A stretch of DNA of 64,000 nucleotides, from NCBI GenBank assembly GCA_030323885.1, contig CM059188.1, positions 108,674,644-108,738,643 on the forward strand, read 5' to 3'. The translations under genes were made by a program, and so were the position numbers. Origin of the DNA: Branchipolynoe longqiensis. Its lineage: Eukaryota > Annelida > Polychaeta > Phyllodocida > Polynoidae. Positions 1 to 10,690 of this stretch are shown one piece after another (the stretch's first letter is position 1; each line of letters begins with the position of its first letter). The notes beneath the pieces are model-generated. The model saw only the letters and a program-made list of their open reading frames with translations. It was not told the DNA's origin and did not search any database.

Positions 1-174
1 GTTAGCCTCCACTACGTTCACCTACGTCCACTAACGGCTATGTGACCTGGGGCGATATGTATGAGTCAGGGTTAGCGAGCCAAACCAGTGGTTAGCGGCG
101 ATCTCCGGGTTAGCGGCGAAATGGTATGTATAGACCCACTCCGTAGCAAGTTTACGGAGTGGTGTTAGGTAGCG
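1..174. other. Intergenic DNA with one hairpin
   Basis: No coding frame or known repeat is seen. A perfect 10-bp stem lies at 136-145 and 153-162 (CCACTCCGTA pairing with TACGGAGTGG) with a 7-nt loop. Its function is unknown and it may be part of an unrecognised repeat. Confidence 0.4.
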
Positions 175-570
175 ATTAGGCCCAAATCTATTCAATGCTA
201 TCATATTTAACAGAATTACATATTCAAAAAGTGAAATTTGGTCAAATTAACCCAAAAATCGAAGCGATATTAACGCCGCGGCCACATCGGCGGCGATATT
301 CATATTGTCGAATGCAAACAAAACAAATCGCCGCTGCCGCCACCGCTGCCACCGCCACCGCCCGCCGCCGCCGCCACCGTCCGCCGCCGCCGCATCAGTC
401 TGATTAGGCCCAAATCTATTCATATTTAACAGAATTACATACTCAATAAGTGAAATTTTATCAAATTAACCCTAAAATCGAAGCGATATTAACGCCGCCA
501 CTAAATCGGCGGCGATATTAATAGTGTCGAATTGACGAATGTAACCAAAACAAATAACAGTCACCACCGA
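175..570 (+). repeat. Two direct copies of a dispersed repeat (family R1)
   Basis: Copy 1 (about 175-400) and copy 2 (about 405-570) both start with TTAGGCCCAAATCTATTCA, pass through a TTTAACAGAATTACAT block and end in a GCCGCC-rich stretch with GGCGGCGATATT. Four more copies, one inverted, occur at 12784-13380. The GCC tract in copy 1 creates a short open frame that is not a gene. Confidence 0.75.
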
Positions 571-1379
571 ATCGGCTGTGATATTGGGAAATAGCGGTGC
601 TCGCCGACAACAGGCTCACAGGGATTTCCCAAATCTATAAATAACTGCTACGTTAGCTAACGCCTCCACACTTTGGACCCGTACATACCCTGTGAACCCG
701 AATGCGGTCCTTAACATCGGAGCCGATAAATAATTCTTCATGCATACGGCCCCAGGTCTTTACACTGACCAGGCATGTTAGTCTCTTACTGACGCATTTA
801 TGGGAAATATTAGTCACACATGTTCTTATGTAATAATTAAACCACACAAACACAATATCAGTTTAAAAGTTGGTATTTGTCTGCGGTAGGCGACCTTATA
901 TAGGCCGGGAGCGGACTTCGGGCACCGGTCATTCTAGTTCCAAAAGGCATAAAGGTGGCGCTAGTGGTACGAACTACCCAGTGGAAATGGAATTTTTCAT
1001 CAATAAGATTTAGATATGCAAATTACGATGGCAATTGCCTTGGTTACAGCACTCGGTAGGTGGCGGCATGCATACAATCACAGCGTCTCTGGTAGATGGC
1101 AGCACCAGTGTCAACAAGAGTTACGGAGGAGAGATAAACCCAAGGTTACAGAATATGTTAGCAGGTGATAACAATTCATACAGAAGTAAAAATTAGTGAC
1201 GTCTCAGTAGATGTGCAGTATATGAAAAGAGTCCTAGAGTCAAGGCAGGGGATACGAGTTCGAGTGGCCAATTACCCATGTTCCAGGCAACATGCACACT
1301 TTAATATATCATATCATTTAAGAGATACCAAAGTAGGTGGCTATACTGTCACTAGTCAGTCCCTTGGCCATGCTCTTTG
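571..1379. other. No gene recognised
   Basis: Mixed-composition DNA without a repeat I recognise. A TATATAGG box at about 896 followed by GC-rich DNA is promoter-like, but no coding frame follows it, so I do not call a promoter. Confidence 0.4.
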
Positions 1380-1462
1380 ACCTGATATACCATTCAGTCA
1401 AAAGTATCCTGACACTGAACCAACCAGTCCTTGCCCTATCCTAATAATGCCGAGTGTCTCCT
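1380..1462 (-). repeat. SINE-A body fragment
   Basis: This stretch matches the central body of the SINE-A family on the minus strand (CCTGATAT, ATCCTGACACTGA, CCAGTCCTTGCCCTATCC). Both the tRNA-like head and the 3' tail are missing. Confidence 0.7.
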
Positions 1463-1504
1463 TGTACAGTGAGCTGCGCATCTAGTAGGAATAGTAGTAC
1501 TCAA

Positions 1505-1993
1505 TACAGTATAACCCCATTAAAATTGAAGGGACCCTAGAAATATGTTTGGATTAACAGATCATTGGTTTAACCGAGCTTTGGCTTTGACTTTGACTTT
1601 GAGTAAGCTTGTATTCCAGATGTAATATACAATGCATGTGGACACTTTGATTATTGTTTTTTTAATGTATATACAGTACAACCCCATTAAACCAAGCTCG
1701 GTTAAACCAAACGATGAGTTAATCCTAACTTTTTTCGGCAGCTCGGTAAAATACTACCATTTATCCTATAAAAAAGTTGGTGGGGTCTCAGATGACCTTA
1801 TAACCACATGAAAGTTTGGTTTAACTGTGCTGGAAGTGGCCTGGGTCCGACAATTTTGTTTGGATTACCCGACTTTGGTTTAACCAACTTTTTTATATGA
1901 TAAATTGTAGTATTTTCCTGGGCCGCCGAAAAAAGTTTGGATTAATCGATCGTTTGGTTTAACCGAGCTTGGTTTAACGGGGTTATACTGTAG
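1505..1993. mobile_element. Tigger/pogo-like MITE (MITE-2), composite copy
   Basis: It starts TA-CAGTATAACCCC and ends GGGGTTATACTG-TA, so it has terminal inverted repeats beginning CAGT and an apparent TA target duplication, as in pogo/Tigger-type mariner relatives. A second internal terminus (CAGTACAACCCC) at about 1673 shows that one copy sits in or beside another. The body is full of inverted GGTTTAACC and GGTTAATCC motifs. There is no transposase. Related copies lie at 34555-35891, 62586-62656 and 63217-63661, and the last repeats the same composite arrangement. Confidence 0.85.
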
Positions 1994-2117
1994 TATGAGT
2001 AGTAGTACACGCCCCACCACCCCCAGAATCCACAGCGTCGGTGTCGGGTGGGGGATCCCCCGGCTGGTTATTTGACCGGGGCGTGCCCGCCCTCCCGCCG
2101 CCAGACGGCGCTGCGGT

Positions 2118-2690
2118 GAGGTCGGCCGGGGCGGGCCGGTGTGGCCGTCTCAGCTGCCACAAGGCTGATATGCCAAATGTCGCTTCTGCGCATGCGTCAG
2201 AATCCAACAGCGTCGTCTAAACTGGGCCAGTCTCAAAGGCCGTAACCTCTGTTTTTAATACTTTCAGCGTAAATTGCTCTTAGGTTACATTAAATACTTC
2301 AGATCTTCCTCTTCAATCGCGCATTAAGATATTTTTAATCGATCCAATGAAAGCTTTTAAACTTATTTTACAAAAATAAATGCCCCACATAGACATAGCA
2401 TTGCCGTATTTTACTACCCGCGAAGGGTAAACACTGCAGCAATGCTATGTCTATGCAGAGCATTTATTTTAGCAAAATTAATTTAAAAGCTTTCACTGAG
2501 TCGATTAAAAGTATATTAATGCGCAATTGAAGAGGAAGATCTGAAGTATTTAATTTAACTTAAGGGTAATTTTCTCTGAAAGTATTAAAAACAGAGATAA
2601 TAGTGAAAGTTGGGCATGGCAAATCAGCCTTGTGGCAGCTGAGACGGCCACACCGGGCAGTGGCATGGGATGGCAAATTGATTCTTGTGT
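2118..2690. repeat. Foldback (inverted-repeat) element, family R2
   Basis: A left arm (about 2118-2390) and a right arm (about 2450-2690) are imperfect reverse complements around a centre near 2420. Paired landmarks are GGCCGTCTCAGCTGCCACAA with its complement near 2640, CAGATCTTCCTCTTCAAT with ATTGAAGAGGAAGATCTG, and GACATAGCATTG with CAATGCTATGTC. A right-arm copy lies at 13430-13645. No coding capacity is seen. Confidence 0.85.
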
Positions 2691-2769
2691 TTCACGCCAT
2701 ATGGCCCGGCCGGCGAGAGGCGGGGGGAGGACCGGCCGGGGTGCGGTGACAACGGGACCGTGTCGGTTA

Positions 2770-3632
2770 TAGTATTGATCATAGGGCAGTGTGGGTGGTG
2801 AGGGTGTGAGGGTGTGTGGGTGTGGAGGAGGTGGTAGACGGGCTGAGGGGAGGGTGCTGGGATTAGTGCATAGAAGAGGTGTGATGGGAGTAGAGGATGA
2901 GAGAGGTAAACGGCTACTCCATAGTTCCAGCAATTGTCGGATTATTTCAACCCTCACGGCCCGCATGGTTTGTGTGAGTGCGCGTGGTGATGGTTGGCGA
3001 GGGCGTAGTGGGGTGAGGAGGTGGAGATTGGTGGTGGTTGGAGGGGGGGGGGGTGAGGAGGGAGCCGGGAGTGGGGGGGTTAGTGTCTCCTCAAATGACC
3101 TCCTCTCGCCACCTCCCATCACAGTTTATTCAAGTCCAGCCTCTTCCTTATGCCATTTCCTGCTCATCACCCAACACATCTCGCCCCACCTCGCCCCACC
3201 TCGCCTCACCTCGCCCCACCTCACCCCACCTCGCCCCACCTCGCCCCACCTCGCCCCTCCTCTCCACACCTCCCCCCAACACACTTCCCCTCCATCCCGC
3301 CATAGACATTGTACGCTCAATCTCGCCCTACCTCGCCTCACCTCGCTCCATCTAGCGTCAAGTCATGCCACCTCGCCTCCCCTCAACCCTCGCCCCACCT
3401 CACCTTACCCTACCTTTTCGTTCTAGCCCATCTCCCTCGCCCCACGTCGCTCCCCTCTCCTCCCGCCTCACCTCACCACCTCTCTACAGGTCATCGCCTC
3501 GCCTCAGCTCGGTTCCCTCACCCGATCTTACCCACCTCGCCCCACCACTCCCCACCTTGGCTCGTCTAACCACTTAACTTCACCTCGCCTCATCTTACCA
3601 ATTCACTCCACCTCATCTAGCCCCCATTCCAG
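2770..3632. repeat. Low-complexity GT-, GA- and CT-rich tracts
   Basis: 2770-3090 is G-rich (GGGTGTGTGGGTGTGGAGGAGG-like). From 3180 on the plus strand is a degenerate CCTCGCCCCAC / CCTCACCCCAC tandem array. Open frames on both strands here are composition artefacts. Confidence 0.8.
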
Positions 3633-4330
3633 GTGCCCCTCGCCCTTCACCCGTCACCCCACACCCGTCACCCGTCACCCCACACCCGTCACCCGTCACC
3701 CCTCACCCGTCACCCGTCACCCGTCACCCGTCACCCGTCACCCGTCACCCGTCACCCGTCACCCTCACCCTCACCCCTCGCCCCTCGCCCCTCGCCCCTC
3801 GCCCCTCGCCCCTCGCCCCTCGCCCCTCGCCCCCCCCTCGCCCCTCGCCCCTCCCCCCTCCCCCCTCACCCCCTCACCCCCCCCCCACCCCCTCACCCCC
3901 TCACCCCCCACCCCTCACCCCCTCACCCCCTCCCCCCCTCACCCCCTCACCCCTCACCCCCTCACCCCCTCACCCCCTCACCCCCTCACCCCCTCACCCC
4001 TCTCACCCCCCCCCCTCACCCCCTCACCCCCTCACCCCTCACCCCCCCCCTCACCCCTCACCCCCCCCCCCCCTCACCCCCCCCCCCCCCTCACCCCTCA
4101 CCCCCCACCCCTCACCCCTCACCCCTCACCCCCTCCCCCCCTCCACCCCTCCCCCCTCACCCCCCACCCCTCACCCCTCACCCCTCACCCCTCACCCACT
4201 CACCCCTCACCCCCTCACCCCTCACCCCTCACCCCTCACCCCTCACCCCTCACCCCTCACCCCTCACCCCTCACCCCTCACCCCTCACCCTCACCCCTCA
4301 CCCCTCACCCCTCACCCCTCACCCCTGGCC
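3633..4330. repeat. C-rich heptamer satellite
   Basis: This is a nearly unbroken array of 7-bp units in three successive zones: CCCGTCA (about 3640-3765), CGCCCCT (about 3775-3850) and CACCCCT (about 3860-4325, partly slipped into long C runs). The unit length stays 7 bp while the unit sequence changes. The complementary strand has regularly spaced runs of three or four G. The 277-residue open frame across it is a repeat artefact. Confidence 0.9.
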
Positions 4331-4447
4331 ACTCCCGGTGCATACTGTCTCCTCCCTCAGTCAGTCCCCATGTCCCTTGGTTTACATCAGATCGCCCCAC
4401 CTTATTCCACTTGCCTCAGACACATGGCATCCCTCCACCCACACTAT

Positions 4448-4618
4448 CCAGCCGACACTGAGCTAACCAGTCCTTACCCTATGCTATTAATGCCGAGTCC
4501 CAGGCTAGGAAGCGACAAGTAACAATTTTAAAGTCATTGGTTTGCCTCGACCGGGAACCAAACTCATGACCTTCCGCATGCGAGGCCTGCGCTCTACCGA
4601 TTAGGCTACTGCGATGGA
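4448..4618 (-). mobile_element. SINE-A copy, type-2 tRNA-like head, 3' part missing
   Basis: Read on the minus strand this begins with a tRNA-like head (AATCGGTAGAGCGCAGGC then GGTTCCCGGTCGAGGC, A-box and B-box-like) and runs into the SINE-A body (GACTTTAAAATTG, CTTCCTAGCC, GGGTAAGGACTGGTTAGCTC). It stops after the CAGTGTC motif, so the distal body and tail are absent. Confidence 0.8.
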
Positions 4619-5520
4619 ACACACCGAGTGTCAGCAACAATAATGCACTCAATGGCTAACACCAGGTAACAGTGGCTAACATTGGACAATAACTGGTGCT
4701 GAATGTCCATATTTTCACAAATATTGAAGAAATGTCTTCACCATGACTGGTTATGCAATCGCTAAAAAGTAAATTAAATCAATGCAGTTCAAATTATATG
4801 AAAGTTTGTCCTGTAACTGTTCAAATCAGTGTAACATTCGGTAAATATCTAGCCACTGAACTAAAATTTTGACTGCTGTGATGGAACACAACATACAAGA
4901 ACTTATGCGAAATTCTGTATATATGTATATACATATATATGTATATATGTATATGCTCGGACGTGATGGACGTGTTTCCCGCCTTTCCCAGCCTTCCCGG
5001 GCCCATGCCGCTTCACACCGGTCTGCACCACTTTCGCGGAACCTCACCCCGGCCCGGTAGGCGACGACTGCACCTGCAACAGCCAGGATATGGCAGACCA
5101 ACGGCAAACCCGTGCATCCAGCAAGGAGCGAGACTAAAGCATGGAGTCGCGGGGTGATAACCTGGGAACGGCCCAGAGCCTGGAGACTTTCCAGGAAGAA
5201 CAACTTCACCAGGAACAGAGCGAGACAGAAAGGGAGCTCCGGAGGCGGATAGCCATGGTGCAAGCATGGAAGCGGGAGCTTCCCCCTACAACGCCAGCTG
5301 GAGGAGCTCGAGCGAGTGGAGTGTCAAGCCCTGCACAGGGGGTGGAGCGGTGCATGCTGGGCCCCCCCTACCCCCCCCCCCCCCACCCCAGTGAGGGGGG
5401 GATAGGAGAGGAGAGCTACAGAGCTTATTACAGGCGATAATGGGCTTATCACTATCCATATATGTATATATGTGTACATATGTATATATGTATATATCTA
5501 TATATATCTATATATCCGAG
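4619..5520. other. No gene recognised; TATATG microsatellites
   Basis: Short TATATG/TATATA arrays lie at 4917-4955 and 5457-5515. Between them, 4957-5440 is a GC-richer unique stretch with a 99-codon open frame starting at 5141 (Glu/Arg-rich, residues 10-45). I could not match it to a family; a degraded retroelement leader is possible. A C9/C11 run is at about 5365-5390. Confidence 0.4.
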
Positions 5521-5521
5521 G

Positions 5522-6195
5522 ATCCGAGAGGAGAATATCATGGTTGACGGAAATAAGCTGAACTCTGTTCCAGAATTCACCTACCTCAGAAGCACTATAT
5601 CAAGTGATGGACGCATTGATGCTGAAATACATTGGAGGATGGTCAAGGCTAGCGCATCTTTCAGCCAACTACGCCAGAGACTCTGGAACAACCACCATGT
5701 CTCCATGTGGGTCAAGGGCAAAATCTACCTGGAATCGTGCTTTCCACCCTACTATACGGAGCCGAGGCCTGGACAGTGTACAGACAACAGGTGAAAAAGC
5801 TGCATACCTTCATGATGCGACATCTGTGTTCAATCATGAGGCTAACTTGGAAGGACAAAGTGACAAATATGGAAATACTCAAACGGACGGGGCTGCCCTC
5901 TATAGAAGATCTTCTGATCAAAAAGAATCTCCGGTGGACTGGGCACCTCATGAGGATGTCATCAGACAGGCTACCAAAGCAGATCCTCTACTGTCAACTG
6001 TCTTCTGGTTACAGAAAGAGAGGGTGTCCTCATCTCTGGTTCAAGGATACCATCAAGAGAAACCTGAAGCTGAGAGACATTAAGACTGACTCATGGACAT
6101 CTCTCTCACAGCAGAGAGCTAAATGGAGAGTGGCAGTCAAGTAATGAAAGCACTCTTTGTTGCATCACGAATGACAGCATGATGATGATGATGAT
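5522..6195 (+). pseudogene. 5'-truncated non-LTR retrotransposon (LINE-X), reverse transcriptase C-terminus
   Basis: The translated pieces (IMVDGNKLNSVPEFTYL at 5540, then STLLYGAEAWTVYR, LTWKDKVTN, RWTGHLMRMSSDRLPKQI up to 6144) form the C-terminal part of the reverse transcriptase of an endonuclease-type LINE that is abundant in invertebrates. At least one frameshift near 5735 breaks the frame, and everything upstream, including the endonuclease and the catalytic YADD region, is missing. The end is marked by a short (ATG)n tail at 6178-6198, as expected of a LINE with a microsatellite 3' tail. Sister copies are at 49490-50085 and, inverted, at 57600-58050. It cannot move by itself. Confidence 0.85.
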
Positions 6196-6537
6196 GACAT
6201 ATATGTTTCTAAATATGTAAATAATGTATATATATGTATATATTACTCAAGTGTATTTTCATTAAGCTTCATAGAGGGTTTGTTTACATCGATAAATGGT
6301 GATAAGCAATTACATTTTGTGAATAACGGAGTTGGAGCAAAGTGTAAGTTGCGCGGATTAAGTACACATGTAGCGAATGTAGGCAGTCATCACTGCTGTC
6401 GCCACCTGGCGGCAAAACCCGTCAAATCCAATAATGGCGCCGCACTTCTGGGATGGGCATGCGCCAGTTATTGTATCCACAGCCGGATTCTGCAGCTGAC
6501 AAATTCGTGTTATTGATTTCTGATTCACTCTCAGCTT
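6196..6537. other. No gene recognised
   Basis: TATATG-rich DNA (6196-6245) is followed by about 290 bp of unique sequence without a coding frame I can support. Confidence 0.4.
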
Positions 6538-7012
6538 CCCCGCTACCCCCACCCCCACCCCGGCTAACCCCCCCCCCCCCCCCCCCCACACACACACCCT
6601 ACCCGCTACCCTCCGCACCCCCACCCCCACCCCACCCCCACCTCCACCCCACCCCACCCCAACTCCCCACCCCCACCCCCATCCTACCCGCTACCACCTC
6701 CACCCCCACCCCCACCTCCACCCCACCCCACTCCAACCCGCCACCCCCACCCCCATCCTACCCGCTACCACCTCCACCCCACCCCCACCTCCACCCCACC
6801 CCACCCCAACCCGCCACCCCACCCCCATCCTACCCGCTACCACCTCCACCCCCACCCCCACCCCAACCATCATCCACCATTGCTTTCACTCAATTATGTC
6901 GTCTACCTCCGCCACCTCCACCTCCACGTCCACCTCCACCTCCACCCCCATGACGGTCACTGCCACCATCCCCACCACCCCCACCCCCACCCCCGACACC
7001 AACTCCAACCGC
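6538..7012. repeat. C-rich minisatellite (CCACCCCCACCCC with a longer unit)
   Basis: From about 6660 a longer unit of roughly 70 bp recurs at least three times (landmark ATCCTACCCGCTACCACCTC at about 6679, 6754 and 6827), made up internally of CCACCCC. The flanks are simple C-runs and CCACCTCCA repeats. Open frames here are artefacts. Confidence 0.85.
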
Positions 7013-7017
7013 ACCAC

Positions 7018-7365
7018 ACCAGACGGGATGGCCGAATGAGTTGAGCGTCCGACTCCGGCTTTGGTAGATAGTGGGATTCAATCCACGGATTCGAACCCTG
7101 GTCGAGTCAAACCAATGACTTATACAATTGATACTTGTCGCTTCCTAGCCTGATACTCGGCAATATTACGGTGGGGCAAGGATTGGTTGGCTCAGTGTCA
7201 GGATAATGTGATTGAGTGGGATATCAGGGCATTGTGCTGGTTGCCTAATTTCCCAGTGGGGCACCACTATAAAAGTTGTCAGGAGTGTGCAATGTCACAA
7301 GTCGGTATCCATCGTGCTATGACCTTAGATGTTGCTAGGACGTAAAACAACAACCAACAAACAGC
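7018..7365 (+). mobile_element. SINE-A, near full length, type-1 tRNA-like head
   Basis: The head starts AGACGGGATGGCCGAATGAG, carries A-box-like TGGCCGAATGAGTTGAGC and B-box-like GGTTCGAACCC, then CGAGTCAAACCAATGACTTA, the body (GGTTGGCTCAGTGTCAGG, GTGGGATATCAGG), and the conserved 3' domain TGACCTTAGATGTTGCTAGG ending in an AAC-rich tail. Pol III transcription from the head and mobilisation by a LINE sharing the 3' end is the known mode for tRNA-derived SINEs. This copy supplies the family consensus used to read the split copy at 17634/27127. Confidence 0.9.
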
Positions 7366-7760
7366 CACCATCCCCCCCCCCCCCACCCGCAACACCAACT
7401 CCAACCACACCACCACCAAAAACACCGCCCACCCCTCCACCCCCAACACCACAGTCCCGGCCGCCCCCGCCACCGGCACGGGCCGCCACCGCCACCGACA
7501 CGTCCCGCCAACACCACCACCCCACCACCACCACCCCGCCACCACCACCATTAAGTCTGGGAGCCCTGGGACCACGTCTCAATTCAGTTAGTCCTGACGG
7601 TGCCGGCGCCGGGGGTTAAATAATACAGATTATCCCCCGCCTCCACGGCAGGGGTGGCAGCAAAGCCGGGATTATCGCTGCGGGAGGCGATGGGGAGAGC
7701 GCGGGGAGAGCGGGGAGGGCAGGCCACGGGCAGAGGAGGGTGGCTGAGGGGTGGAGGCAG
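7366..7760. repeat. CCACCACC-rich low-complexity DNA
   Basis: 7366-7560 is C/A-rich with GCCACC and CCACCACC runs. 7640-7750 is G-rich. No gene is supported in either strand. Confidence 0.7.
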
Positions 7761-9350
7761 GAGAGATGTGTGTATGTGGGTGGGTGGGCGGTGTTGTGTG
7801 TGGGTAGGGAGGATTGTGGGTGTTTGTGTGTGGTGTGTGTGTGGGTGGTGTTGAGTGTGTGGGCGGTGTTGTGTGGGGGTGGGGAGGATTGTGGGTGTTT
7901 GTGTGTGGTGTGTGTGTGGGTGGTGTTGAGTATGTGGGCGCTGTTGTGTGGGGGTGTGTGTGGGGAGGATTGTTGGCGTTTGTGTGTGGTGTCTGTGGGG
8001 GGTCTGTGGGGGGTTGTGTTGAGTGTGTGGTATTGTGCGGGTGGTGTTATGTGTATGTGGCTGTTGTGTGTGTGTGGACGGTGCTGTGTTATGTGCCTGG
8101 TGCTGTGTGGGTGGTTTTGTGTGGGTGTTGTTGTGTGGGTGGTGTTGTGTGTATTTGGCTGTTGTGTATGTGTGGGTGTTGTTGTGTTATGTGGGTGTTG
8201 TTGTGTATGTCTGGTGCTGTGTGTGCACGGTGCTGTGTCGGTGGTGTTGTGTGGGTAGTGTTGTGTGGGTGGTGTTGTGTGTATTTGTTGTGTGGGGGTG
8301 TAGTGTTGTGTGAGTGGTGTTGTATGGGTGTTGTTGTGTGTATGTGGCTGTTGTGTATGTGTGGGTGGTGTTGTGTTATGTGGGTGTTGCTGTGAGTGTC
8401 TGGTGTTGTGTGTGCACGGTGTTGTGTGGGTGGTGATGTGTGGGTGGTGTTGTGTGTATTTGGCTGTGGTGTTGTGTGGGTGGTGTTGTGTGGGTGGTGT
8501 TGTCTGGGTGGTGTTGTGTGGGTGGTGTTGTGTGTATGTGGTTGTTGTGTATGTGTGGGTGGTGTTGTGTTATGTGGGTGTTGATGTGTGTGTCTGGTGC
8601 TGTGTGTGTGTGGTGCTGTGTGTGTGGTGTTGTGTGGGTGGTGTTGTGTGGGTGGTGTTGTGTGGGTGGTGTTGTTTGGGTGTTGTTGTGTGGGTGGTGT
8701 TGTGTGGATGTGGTTGTTGTGTATGTGTGGGCGGTGTTGTGTTATGTGGGTGTTGCTGTGTGTGTCTGGTGCTGTGTGTGCGGTGCTGTGTGGGTGGTGT
8801 TGTGTGGGTGGTGTTGTGTGGGTGGTGTTGTGTGTATGTGGTTGTTGTGTATGTGTGGGCAGTGTTGTGTTATGTGGGTGCTGGTGTGCGTGCTGTGTGT
8901 GTGCGGTGCTGTGTGATGGTGTGTGTGGTGGTGCTGTGTGTGGTGTTGTTGGTGGTGTGTTGGGTGTTGTTGTGTGGGTTGTGTTGTGTGGTGTTTGTTG
9001 TGGGTGCTGTGTGTGTGGTGTGTGGGTGGTCGGGGGTTGTGGGGGGTGGTGTTGTGTGTGGTATTGTGTGGTGCTGTGGTGGTGTGAGTGTGTGGGGCGG
9101 TCTTGCGTTATATAGGTGTTGCTGTGTGTGTCTGGTGCTGTGTGTGCGGTGCTGTGTGGGTGTTGTTGTGTGGGTGTTGTTGTGTGGGTGTTGTTGTGTG
9201 GGTGTTGTTGTGTGGGTCATGTTGTGTGGGTGTTGTTGTGTGGGTGGTGTTGTGTGTATGTGGTTGTTGTGTATGTGTGGGCGGTGTTTTGTTATGTGGG
9301 TGTTGCTGTGTGTTTGGTGCTGTGTGTGTGCGGTGCTGTGTGGGTGTGTC
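7760..9350. repeat. GT-rich satellite, about 1.6 kb
   Basis: The basic motif is GTGTTGTGTGGGTG (about 14-15 bp), organised into longer blocks that repeat landmarks such as TGTGTATGTGGCTGTTGTG and TGTGTTATGTGGGTGTTG at intervals of roughly 200-300 bp. Because stop codons are absent from the motif, long Cys/Val/Gly-rich open frames occur in all plus frames (for example 8310-9365); these are not genes. Confidence 0.9.
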
Positions 9351-9354
9351 CTAA

Positions 9355-9795
9355 CTGGCCTGTAATTGAATAACTCTTTTAAAAAAAACGGAAGCCTGCT
9401 TACATACCCTTTTGCATTATACTACTCAGGCTCAGCTTGCATGACACTGTGGTAGAAACTCACGCGCCAGTCTGAAGCCTAGGAATTAGTACATATATAG
9501 GAATGAGCCGCTCATGTGGCCAAACTTGCATGGCATCACTTGGTTATGGTTGATTGATTGGGTATGTAGTTTGTTAATTGGAGATCGAGAGCAAATTAAT
9601 GTCATTCCCATACCCAATATCGACTACATTAATGAATGAATTGGCTAGAACTTGTAGAATCCATAAACGGGCATTTTTTTTATCACCAATCAATGCGGTT
9701 CAAAACGTGAATTATGATCACCTTAGAGATCCGCTAAACCAATCTTAAAACATGTCCTTTAAAAAAGAAATGTTTATAGAAATATTCTTTGTTTG
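9355..9795. other. No gene recognised
   Basis: AT-rich unique sequence. A GGGTATG motif at about 9580 has an inverted partner CATACCC at about 9628. Nothing else is seen. Confidence 0.4.
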
Positions 9796-10205
9796 TGTTA
9801 AAGCTGCATAGTCCGATGAAAGCATCAAATTCTCTTAACCAAAACACGTGTCTAAATATGATTCTACATATCCAATGTGGATGCTGGTTCACTTATTAAC
9901 CATTTGTTGTTAAATAGATATCCAATGTGGATGCTGGTTCGCTTATTAACCATTTGTTGTTAAATAGATTGTTTGTTTGTTGTTGTTTTACGTCCTAGCA
10001 ACATTTAAGCTCATATCAGGACGGGACACAAGGTGATACTAAGTAAATTGAATACAACATGTTACTGCTGGAGTGCATGGTGTCAGAATTTTGACATACA
10101 CGCTAAGATTAATTAGGCATGTTTTCACATAAAATATCTCCAAATGTATCCATTTAATTTAAAGATGAAAGGCACTTCAATTAAATCAAGGTAGATTATA
10201 ACAAT
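9796..10205. mobile_element. MITE-1 copy, right end lost, with SINE-A tail insertion
   Basis: It opens with the family terminus TTAAAGCTGCATAGTCCGAT and follows the MITE-1 body (TCTACATATCCAATGTGGAT, CACTTATTAACCATTTGTTG, TTGAATACAACATGTTACTG). A 52-bp tandem duplication covers about 9868-9970. A minus-strand SINE-A 3' tail (about 9968-10031, TTTACGTCCTAGCAACATTT) interrupts it. The right half is replaced by the minisatellite that follows. Confidence 0.75.
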
Positions 10206-10690
10206 TTAGTAGTGGGTGTTGCTATGGTCTATAGTGAGGGATGTGTTGATCTGACAATGGGTGTTGTTATGGTCTATAGTGGGGGATGGATTGGTTTGGT
10301 GGGTGTGTTGCAATGGTTTATAGTGGGGTATGCGTTGATCTGACAGTGGATGTTGTTATGGTCTATAGTGGGGCATGTCTTGGTTTGGTGGTGGGTGTTG
10401 CTATGGTGTCTAGTGGGGTAGGTGTCGATGTGACAGTGGGTATAACTATGGTCTATCGACCAGCAGTGGAATTTAGTAGTGGGTGTTGCTATGGTCTATA
10501 GTGAGGGATGTGTTGATCTGACAGTGGATGTTGTTATGGTCTATAGTGGGGCATGGATTGGTTTGGTGGGTGTGTTACAATGGTTTATAGTGGGGTAGGT
10601 GTTGATCTGACAGTGGATGTTGTTATGGTCTATAGTGGTGCATGTCTTGGTTTGGTGGTTGGTGTTACAATGGTTAAAAGTAGGTATCGG
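10205..10690 (+). repeat. Minisatellite, 44-48 bp unit
   Basis: About ten degenerate units, each carrying ATGGTCTATAGTGGGG and alternating GTTGATCTGACAGTGG with TTGGTTTGGTGGTGGG halves, so a two-unit higher-order period of about 90 bp is visible. Two isolated diverged units lie near 10880 and 11065. Confidence 0.85.

Noticed and set aside
896..950. TATATAGG core-promoter-like box
   Set aside because: No downstream coding frame or second motif supports transcription.
5141..5440. 99-codon Glu/Arg-rich frame
   Set aside because: No recognisable domain and partly in a C-run; kept only as a note in the intergenic entry.
7740..9365. Several long Cys/Val/Gly-rich open frames
   Set aside because: They arise from the GTGTTGTGTGGGTG satellite, which lacks stop codons in all plus frames.
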